Origin: Rhodanobacteraceae bacterium
GTDB lineage: Bacteria > Pseudomonadota > Gammaproteobacteria > Xanthomonadales > Ahniellaceae
Assembly: GCA_016708465.1 (NCBI GenBank)
Contig: JADJFT010000006.1
Location: 248,001-312,000, forward strand
DNA length: 64,000 nucleotides
Direction of reading: 5' to 3'
The first letter of the stretch is position 1. Every line of letters starts with the position of its first letter. The notes beneath the pieces were generated by a model that saw nothing but the letters and a program-made list of their open reading frames with translations, did no database searches and was not told the DNA's origin. This document shows positions 58,001 through 64,000 of the stretch, one piece after another. Both the position numbers and the translations under genes were made by a program.

Positions 58001-58373
58001 GGTGATGGTGGTCGACGACTCGATCACGATGCGCAAGGTCACCAGTCGCGTGCTCGAACGCAACGACATCGAGGTCACCACCGCAAAGGATGGCCTCGAC
58101 GCCGTCGAGAAGATCCAGGATCGCATCCCGGATCTGGTGTTGCTCGATATCGAAATGCCGCGCATGGATGGTTACGAATTCGCAACCTACATGCGTAACG
58201 ACCCGCGCCTGAAGGCGGTGCCGATCATCATGATCACATCGCGTACCGGTGAGAAACATCGTCAGCGCGCCATGGAAATTGGTGTTGACCGCTACCTCGG
58301 CAAGCCTTATCAGGAAGCTGATCTGCTACGTAACGTCGACGAGATCCTGAGGTTGACCCGTGCCGTCCATTGA
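52006..58373 (+). CDS. chpA: ChpA/PilL-type hybrid chemosensory kinase (at least two frameshifts)
   Basis: This very large kinase (about 2120 residues) phosphorylates PilG. From ATG 52006 the N-terminal region (QQDIDFTILNWVKQELDETL) resembles FimL-like helical domains. Near 52360 the frame slips into LLNDLRACRGEKLLSEG, and again at about 54345-54430. Hpt modules: FHTMKGSGRLVGAMALGRF (near residue 784), AVHTMHGAVAMVDLPAVG (near 987) and ELHTLKGGARMAGL (near 1364). A long acidic stretch lies at 55230-55900. Then come the dimerisation region, an ATPase with LEHMLRNSLAHGIEMPGD and VTDDGRGMDRDAI, a CheW-like domain and a receiver with VVDDSITMRKVTSRVLERND and LLDIEMPRMDGYE. The overlap with chpB is 14 bases. 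Confidence 0.92.
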
Positions 58374-60468
58374 CACTCGCGTCGAAGTCGCAGTCGGGCT
58401 GGTGTATCCCCCCGGCGATCTGCATTCGCACCTGCGCGATGCACTGCGCGACCTTGGCGCGACGATCGTCTACGAAGCCGAGACGGCGAACTTCGACCGC
58501 AGCGCGCTGGAACGGGCCGGCGCGCAAGTCGTGATCGTCAATCTCGACCCAGATGTCGACGAACAGGATGATGCGATTGATGACCTGCTGGTCGATGACC
58601 GACTCAAGGTCGTATTCAATGACGGCGAGGTGACGAGCAAGTTGTCCGGCTACGACCTGGCGCGCTGGTCGCGCCATCTGGCTGCAAAACTCGTCGGCGA
58701 TGCCGAATTGTTGCCGCCGCGACCGATCGGCGCGGAAGCAGTGCCGCTGCGGAGCATGCCGCAACACGCGCTGACCTCGGCGAGCATGCCGAAGTCGCTG
58801 GATGCGCCGGCAGTCAGCGATGAGTCGATGCGTGACGCCACCGACGCAATCGCCGATGCATTGGCTTCGTTCGACATGCACACGACGAAGTTGGAAGCGA
58901 AGAATGCGACCGTTGCGCCGCCCGTGCCGGCAACGGATCTCAACGCATTGCTTGGTGATTTCGGTTGGCGCCCGCCGTTGCGCCGGTAACAGCACCGAGT
59001 CCCGCGTCCAATCCATTTGCCGATCTCGGTTTGGAGTTGGATATCGGCAACTCGGCGCTCGACACGCTATCGGCACCCGCCAGTGACGCTCAGGTCATCG
59101 ATGCTTCGCAGACACCGACGGTGGAGCTGGTCTTTGATCTGCCGCTGACGTCGGAGGTCGACGGACTCGGTGATCAGCCAGCGGAAGCGGCGAACCCATT
59201 GAGCAAATCGATTTCGCGATCGATGCGCCGATCACGTCGTCGGAGCCGGCGTCGGCACCGCAGAGTGATCTGATGGCATTTGCGGACCTCGATTTCGATG
59301 CGCCGCAGCCGCCACGTGCGCAAGAAGACGTGCTCGGTTTGGATGATTTTCTCGCGCAGAATGCGGAAACGGCGCCTGCCAAGCCGGTCGCGCAGGCATC
59401 GGTACGAAAGCCGGATTCGCCAACGCCCAGACCTTCGTTCGAGTCACTGTCGCTTCGGCCGGAGGACGCACCCATCGATCCGCCACCAGTGAAAACTGAG
59501 GCACCAGCGTTCCATTTCGATCTCGATCATTTGTCACTTGAGCCGTCCGAGGAAGAGCTTCGCGCCGCTGGTAATGGTGATCCGTTCGCAGATCGCGGGT
59601 GACCTACGAGTCGGTACTGGATGAATCGCGACCGGCGCAGAAGATTGTCCAGCCAGCGCCGCCGGCGGCCGTCGTGCCTCCCGCGCCGTCACCCAAGACG
59701 AGCGCAGTGTCGGCCGATGATCCGTTCGATTTTTCCTTCGATCTGCCCGAACTGACGGCGGATGACCTTGGCCCACCGTTGGCCGCGGCCAGCGCGCCCG
59801 ACGCAATGACAGCCGATGACGATGTCGACGAGTTCGCCTTCATGCGCGAATTCGAGATGGGAGCGGCGGCACCTGATACAGCGACCGCGAGCGATGGCCC
59901 GATCGAACGAGTCTGGGTGCTGGGTGCGTCGATCGGTGGTCCCGATGCCGTGCGCGAATTTCTCGCGGCGGTGCCGTTGTCGGTCGGAGCAACGTTCGTC
60001 CTGGCGCAACACATGGGCGCAGATTTCGTCGACTTGATGGTGACGCAGTTGCAGAAAGCGACGCCTATGCCGGTCGGAATCGCGACCGCAGGCTCGCGCG
60101 TCGGCCACGGACAGGTGCTGGTGGTGCCGATTGCCGAACGGATGCTGCTCGATCCGTCCGGCGATGTGCGTGTGGTCGCACTCGACGAAGTGTCGTCGTA
60201 CAGCCCTTCGATTGATCGCGTCTTGATCGACATCGCCGACCGCTTCGGTGCTGCGGCGGGCGCGATCATCTTCAGCGGCATGGCACACGATGCCATCGAA
60301 GGTGCCAAGCACATGGCCGCCAAGGGTGGTCAGATTTGGGTACAGGACCCGTCCACCTGCGTCGTCAGTTCGATGATCGACGGCGCGATGGAAGCGGGTA
60401 TCGTCGGATTTATCGGCACGCCGGTGGCACTCGCGGCCGAGTTTGCGCGCCGCTACGGCAAGGCCTGA
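58360..60468 (+). CDS. chpB: ChpB: CheB-type methylesterase with pseudo-receiver-like N-terminus (three frameshifts)
   Basis: The C-terminal CheB domain removes methyl groups from PilJ. Its triad is visible: Ser in WVLGASIGGPDAVREF, His in LAQHMGADFVDLMV and Asp in FSGMAHDAIEGAKHMA. The N-terminal 130 residues (AVGLVYPPGDLHSHLRDALR, VVIVNLDPDVDEQDDAIDDL) have a receiver-like layout but no clear phosphorylation site, and end in YDLARWSRHLAAKLVG. Between them lies about 350 residues of Ala/Asp/Pro-rich, probably disordered linker, broken by frame changes near 58965, 59200 and 59600. GTG 58360 overlaps the chpA stop. Known chpB genes are much shorter, so the long linker is unusual. Confidence 0.85.
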
Positions 60469-60479
60469 AGGAAGCACAC

Positions 60480-60939
60480 ATGGACAAGCCCAGCGAAATT
60501 CGTGGACTGATGATTACCGTCACCAATGGACGCGTGTTGTTGCCGAACGCGAACGTGACCGAGATCATCACTTTCTCGACCCCCGAAGCGATCGAAAATG
60601 CACCGAACTGGTTGCTTGGCCGCACGCGCTGGCGCGGTTGGCGCGTGCCGCTGGTCTCGTTTTCGATATTGGCGGGTCTGTCTGATCGAGAAGGCGGCAA
60701 GAACGCCAAGGTCACCGTGCTGAAAGCGCTCGGTGGAAACCCGAAGATGCCGTTTCTGGCGATGGTGGCGCAGGGTTTCCCGCGCCTGACCACGATCTCC
60801 AACGAAACCCTGATCATCACCGGCGAAGATGACGCACGTGCGCCTGGTGTCGCTCACGCGGTGATGATTCGCGATGATTACGATCGTGCCGGATCTGGTC
60901 GGCATCGAACGCCTGATCAGTGACGCGATCGCTGCCTGA
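60480..60939 (+). CDS. chpC: CheW-like protein ChpC (one frameshift near the end)
   Basis: ChpC is a second adaptor of the Pil-Chp pathway, linked in Pseudomonas to chemotaxis towards lipids. From ATG 60480: EIRGLMITVTNGRVLLPNAN, VTEIITFSTPEAIENAPNWL and RTRWRGWRVPLVSFSILAGL. Near 60880 the frame slips so that TIVPDLVGIERLISDAIAA ends the protein at TGA 60937-60939. Length is about 153 residues. It is the last gene of the operon, followed by a perfect hairpin. Confidence 0.88.
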
Positions 60940-60948
60940 ATTGACAAA

Positions 60949-60971
60949 CTACGTCGAATTATTCGACGTAG
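60949..60971. terminator. Perfect hairpin between convergent chpC and methyltransferase genes
   Basis: CTACGTCGAA (60949-60958) pairs over ten bases with TTCGACGTAG (60962-60971) around a three-base loop. The hairpin includes the stop codon and last codons of the leftward methyltransferase gene. On the minus strand it is followed only by TTTG, and on the plus strand by no T-run, so it is probably a weak, two-way terminator or an mRNA end protector. Confidence 0.5.
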
Positions 60972-61717
60972 CCGGCGACCATCACTCGCTTGCCGTGTAC
61001 GAGTTGCTCGTAGCCATCCGCCGGCACGGGCAGTACTTCGACACGCGTGAAGCCGATCTTGCGCATGATCCAGCACAGGGCTTCCGTACTCGGAACTAGG
61101 CAAATGCCGGTCGTGCTGGCTTCTGGTCCGTGGGTGTCGTCGGTTTCATCAATGATGCCAAACGAACCTTGCAGTGCGCGCACGAATTTGTAGCTGCCGT
61201 AGTCGACCATGCCGCTCAGGTTTGGGACGACTTGGGTTTCGACGACGCACATGTGTCGGGTCAGTGCGCGTGCAACACGCAGCGCGCCAACGGGATTTTC
61301 GAGGTGGTAGATCAAGCCCAGACAGAGGCAGACGTCGAACGGACCCATCGCCTTGGTATCCAGCACGTGCACATCAGATTGCTGTAGGCGCATCGTGTTC
61401 AGGGCGAGCGTGTCGCGAATAAGTGCGGCATCGGCGACGTGTTCGCTGCGCGCATCGACTGCGAGTACATCGTGGAACCCGAGTTGCGCCAGTTGCACCG
61501 AGAACCAGCCTTGGTGACAGGCCAGATCGACGGCGTTGTATCGCGTGAAGTCGCTACCGAAGCGCTCGCGCAGCGCCGTATCCAGCATCGTTGAGCGAGT
61601 ATGGTGAATACCATCGAGCCAACCACCGTCGTAGCTCGGCGTCGTGGCGCCACTTGGCAACTTGAACGGATAGAACCAAGGACGCGCCAGTGCGCGCGCT
61701 TCGAGATCGGTACTCAT
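60959..61717 (-). CDS. SAM-dependent methyltransferase, CmoB/DUF1698-like
   Basis: From ATG 61717 (AGGGATGA upstream) the 252-residue protein has the core WLDGIHHTRSTMLDTALRER, AVDLACHQGWFSVQLAQLGF, VLAVDARSEHVADA and FDVCLCLGLIYHLENPVGAL. GxxYHLxNPxxAL is typical of the CmoB-like (tRNA wobble uridine) and related DUF1698 methyltransferases. It lacks the longer N-terminal domain of true CmoB, so a different substrate is likely. The C-terminus ends within the hairpin at 60949-60971. Confidence 0.78.
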   Translation of the reverse strand: MSTDLEARALARPWFYPFKLPSGATTPSYDGGWLDGIHHTRSTMLDTALRERFGSDFTRYNAVDLACHQGWFSVQLAQLGFHDVLAVDARSEHVADAALIRDTLALNTMRLQQSDVHVLDTKAMGPFDVCLCLGLIYHLENPVGALRVARALTRHMCVVETQVVPNLSGMVDYGSYKFVRALQGSFGIIDETDDTHGPEASTTGICLVPSTEALCWIMRKIGFTRVEVLPVPADGYEQLVHGKRVMVAGYVE

Positions 61718-61721
61718 TCGT

Positions 61722-62120
61722 TCATCCCTGATTAGTGGGTGCGAAATCGCGGCGTGCGCCAGCGATGGTGACGGTAAATCCGGCAATCACGTCGATCAGG
61801 CAGATCGCGGTAACGGCGAAAAACGCCGGGTGTGCAAATTTCGGCGTAATCAACAGTTCGACCAAGGCGACAATGAAAACGACCAGCGACAAGGCATGGT
61901 CGAGCACGCTCATCGAACTGGTGCGCGTCGCCTTGAAAATCTCAACGTAGAGCAACGCCAGTCCGAGCAGGATTAGTCCGTCGCCAGTAGTGAACGAGGC
62001 AGTGCCACCGGACGGCAGGGTGAGCGCAAACAACGGCTCGGCGAATCCAATCTGTGCGCCAAACGCAATCAGGTTCGCAAGTAACAGGACGATGGACAGC
62101 AGCGGAATGGCCGACAACAT
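61722..62120 (-). CDS. Four-helix membrane protein, unknown function
   Basis: From ATG 62120 (AGAGGG upstream) 132 residues contain four hydrophobic helices: PLLSIVLLLANLIAFGAQIG, GDGLILLGLALLYVEIFKAT, ALSLVVFIVALVELLITP and FFAVTAICLIDVIAGFTVTI. KATRTSSMSVLDHALSLVVF between helices 2 and 3 is a short conserved-looking loop. The size and helix layout suggest a small inner-membrane protein; I know no function. It is four bases upstream of the methyltransferase start, so the two are probably cotranscribed. Confidence 0.75.
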   Translation of the reverse strand: MLSAIPLLSIVLLLANLIAFGAQIGFAEPLFALTLPSGGTASFTTGDGLILLGLALLYVEIFKATRTSSMSVLDHALSLVVFIVALVELLITPKFAHPAFFAVTAICLIDVIAGFTVTIAGARRDFAPTNQG

Positions 62121-62164
62121 GGCGCGCCCTCTCAACATGGGCGCATTGTGCCAGACGCGGGCGT

Positions 62165-62761
62165 TTAGGCGCTCGCGCGCCGACTGCGCGGTAGATGGCT
62201 CATCAGGAAATCCATCTGGTCAGAGAGGATGTTGCGGTTCGACAGGATCAGATGTTCGACCCAACTTGGGCCGGTAGGGAATCGCGAGCAGGGCATGTTC
62301 GCCTGTTGCGGGGTCCGGCCACCCTTGCGGACATTGCAGGGCAGGCAGGCACTGACGACATTTTCCCAGATATCACGTCCGCCACGCGATGTCGGCAACA
62401 CATGGTCGCGGGTCAGCAATGGCTTGCCGAAATGCTGGCCGCAGTACATGCAGAGGTGGCGGTCGCGCGCGAACAGCGCCGCATTCGTCAGGGCCGGCGC
62501 GGGTTCGAGCAGTCCGGGGCGGGCATGACCACGACTGGCGACGATCGGATGCAAAGCGACAGTACTTTGCTCGCCAGTGAGCCGACTCATGCCGCCATGC
62601 ACGATCAGGCACGGGTCACCGATCGTCCAGGCGACGGCGCCCCGCACGTAAAGGCAGGTCGCATCCTGCCAACTGATCCAGTCAAGGATGCGCCCATTTG
62701 AATCGAGCGATAGCACCCGTGTCGAATTCAGATCCGCCCTTGGTGCAGCCGACAACAGCAT
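62165..62761 (-). CDS. HNH endonuclease family protein
   Basis: From ATG 62761 (GGAGGAA upstream) 198 residues. The HNH core is LFARDRHLCMYCGQHFGKPL, TRDHVLPTSRGGRDIWENVV, SACLPCNVRKGGRTPQQ. The two CxxC pairs bind zinc, and DHV..SRGG plus N.V..C..CN..KG give the HNH catalytic and metal residues. The N-terminal 90 residues (LNSTRVLSLDSNGRILDWIS) are typical of a widespread chromosomal HNH group in proteobacteria whose role is not fixed. No phage or intron context is seen. Confidence 0.88.
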   Translation of the reverse strand: MLLSAAPRADLNSTRVLSLDSNGRILDWISWQDATCLYVRGAVAWTIGDPCLIVHGGMSRLTGEQSTVALHPIVASRGHARPGLLEPAPALTNAALFARDRHLCMYCGQHFGKPLLTRDHVLPTSRGGRDIWENVVSACLPCNVRKGGRTPQQANMPCSRFPTGPSWVEHLILSNRNILSDQMDFLMSHLPRSRRASA

Positions 62762-62837
62762 TCGTTCCTCCAGCGCCAGTTCATACTTCCGCTGGCACCC
62801 GAGCATAACTGAAAGCCGCGACGCTGCAGCAGCGTGG

Positions 62838-64000
62838 CTAGATTGCCGCCGGTAAGAATCCGAGATGACTCGATCCGGTGCCATTCTGCGATAGGTCAGT
62901 GAATCGAGTTACGTTCGGGAACACCAAGCCGCGGCCGCCGGCGTCATCGGGCAAGCCATACCAGCGCGCCAAGGTCCATGCATATTGGTCGACACTGGTG
63001 GTCGGAATGATCTGTCCCCAGCCGGCGTCGTCAGGGTTTGAGGTGCTCGTCGCGAGGCTCGGAAAACGACCAAAGAAGCGACCGCCATTGACTGCGCCAC
63101 CGATCACCAAGTGATGACCGCCCCAGCCGTGGTCAGTACCGTCACCATTGTTGGTCAGCGTTCGGCCGAACTCACTGGCGGTAAAGCTGGTGACCTGATT
63201 TGCGATCCCCATCTGCTGGGTCGCTTGATAGAACTGGTCAATCCATTCGCGATCGCCGCGAGCAGGCCCGGGTGTGCGCTTGCTTGACTGTCATGAGTAT
63301 CGAACCCGCCCAAGCCGACGAAGAAAATCTGTCGCGTCATCTGCAGGGTGTCGCGGGCTGAAATCAGGCGCGCGACCATCTTCAGTTGACGCGTCAGGTC
63401 GTCATCGATGGCATCGTCGGCACCGAAAATCGTATCGAACGTGGTTTCACTCGGTTGCAGTGCGGAGATCACCTGCTCGTAATTTGAGACCGTGCGCTTG
63501 AATCCGGTCGCGTAAGTGCGTTCCAGTGGATTGCCGAGTGGGCCATTGAGCAACTGGTACAACGCATCGCGCCGCGCAGTCGGTTCGCTCCAGGTCGGAT
63601 TGATGTTGTCGATGCGATTGACGCCCCAAGCACTGACGAAGTACGGCACGACATCCGCGGCGGTCTGGTAAACGTTGTCGCCGTCGGTCGAGATCGTCAT
63701 CGCCAAGTTCTGGTTCGGGTTACTGATGCCGAAACGGTCGGCAAGTATTCCACCCCAGCCGATGCGGTCGAAGCTATTCGCGGTCGGGGTTTGCCACCAA
63801 GCCGACTGGTCGTCGTGCGAAAAAAGCTGCGGCGGCAGCGCGACCGATTCGTTGTTGTACTGCGTCTTTGTGGTTGGATACAGCAGTGGTCCGGTATTCG
63901 CGACAATTGCGAGCGGGCTGCCCGGCTGGTTGAACAAGGTGGCCAATGCGGTCATCGATGCATGCGGCGGGTTGCTGGCCCCGGTGACGACGCCGGGATG
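62838..64000 (-). CDS. DUF1501 family protein, C-terminal part (one frameshift, runs off the window)
   Basis: The frame enters from the right edge and shows FVGLGGFDTHDSQ, the sulfatase-like DUF1501 signature, preceded by MTALATLFNQPGSPLAIVAN and ISALQPSETTFDTIFG. Near 63255 the frame slips, and the family end continues: TASEFGRTLTNNGDGTDHGW, GGHHLVIGGAVNGGRFFGRF, WTLARWYGLPD. DUF1501 proteins are exported through Tat and usually pair with a DUF1800 gene, which would lie outside the window. Substrates are unknown. The start codon is not in view. Confidence 0.85.

Overview
The window looks like a chromosomal segment of a gammaproteobacterium of the Lysobacterales (Xanthomonadales) type. The GC content is high. 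Two gene orders are typical of that group: asd-fimV-truA-trpF-trpB-trpA-accD-folC-dedD-cvpA-purF, and the type IV pilus chemosensory cluster pilG-pilI-pilJ-pilK-chpA-chpB-chpC lying divergent to gshB-tonB-yqgE-ruvX-pyrB. This assignment is inference from gene order and protein flavour; no 16S rRNA or tRNA gene was found.

Region 1 (1-1830) is accessory DNA. It reads as the distal part of an integron cassette array: small genes for exported proteins separated by attC-like sites. Three of these sites were hit by the same kind of IS110/IS1111-family element, at the same place and in the same orientation. Two copies are right-end remnants that keep about 166 bp of conserved sequence downstream of the transposase, where IS1111-type elements encode a guide RNA.

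Region 2 (1846-19211) is mixed housekeeping: an O-acyltransferase, DUF1287 and TonB-C-like exported proteins, dcd, a dienelactone hydrolase-HIT fusion, a TPR-GGDEF protein, rimO, a DUF3025 protein, a periplasmic binding protein, greB, a HerA-like ATPase, an MltD-like transglycosylase, psd, SCO1/SenC, prmB and aroC.

Region 3 (19297-32792) is the asd-fimV-truA-trpFBA-accD-folC-dedD-cvpA-purF supercluster plus a DUF455 gene. Most genes overlap by 1-4 bases or nearly touch.

Region 4 (33001-36508) is a three-gene surface cluster: a LamG-like protein with a dockerin-like tail, a small cohesin-like exported protein, and a long cohesin-like/Ig-like repeat protein with an IPTL-CTERM-like C-terminal anchor. 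It ends in a strong terminator. This is the most interesting candidate for a new protein system.

Region 5 (36571-47807, minus strand) holds an M20 amidohydrolase, a GltS-like protein, rlmM, a nucleoside deaminase, a Cys-rich lipoprotein, glnS and the gshB-tonB-yqgE-ruvX-pyrB-DUF3253 run.

Region 6 (47924-60939) is the Pil-Chp operon. Region 7 (60959-64000) has a CmoB-like methyltransferase, a membrane protein, an HNH endonuclease and a partial DUF1501 gene.

An important caveat is that about two dozen genes, many of them normally essential, are broken by small frameshifts while their protein sequence continues in another frame. This looks like uncorrected indel error in the assembly more than real decay. 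I give such genes as single loci and note where the frame changes.
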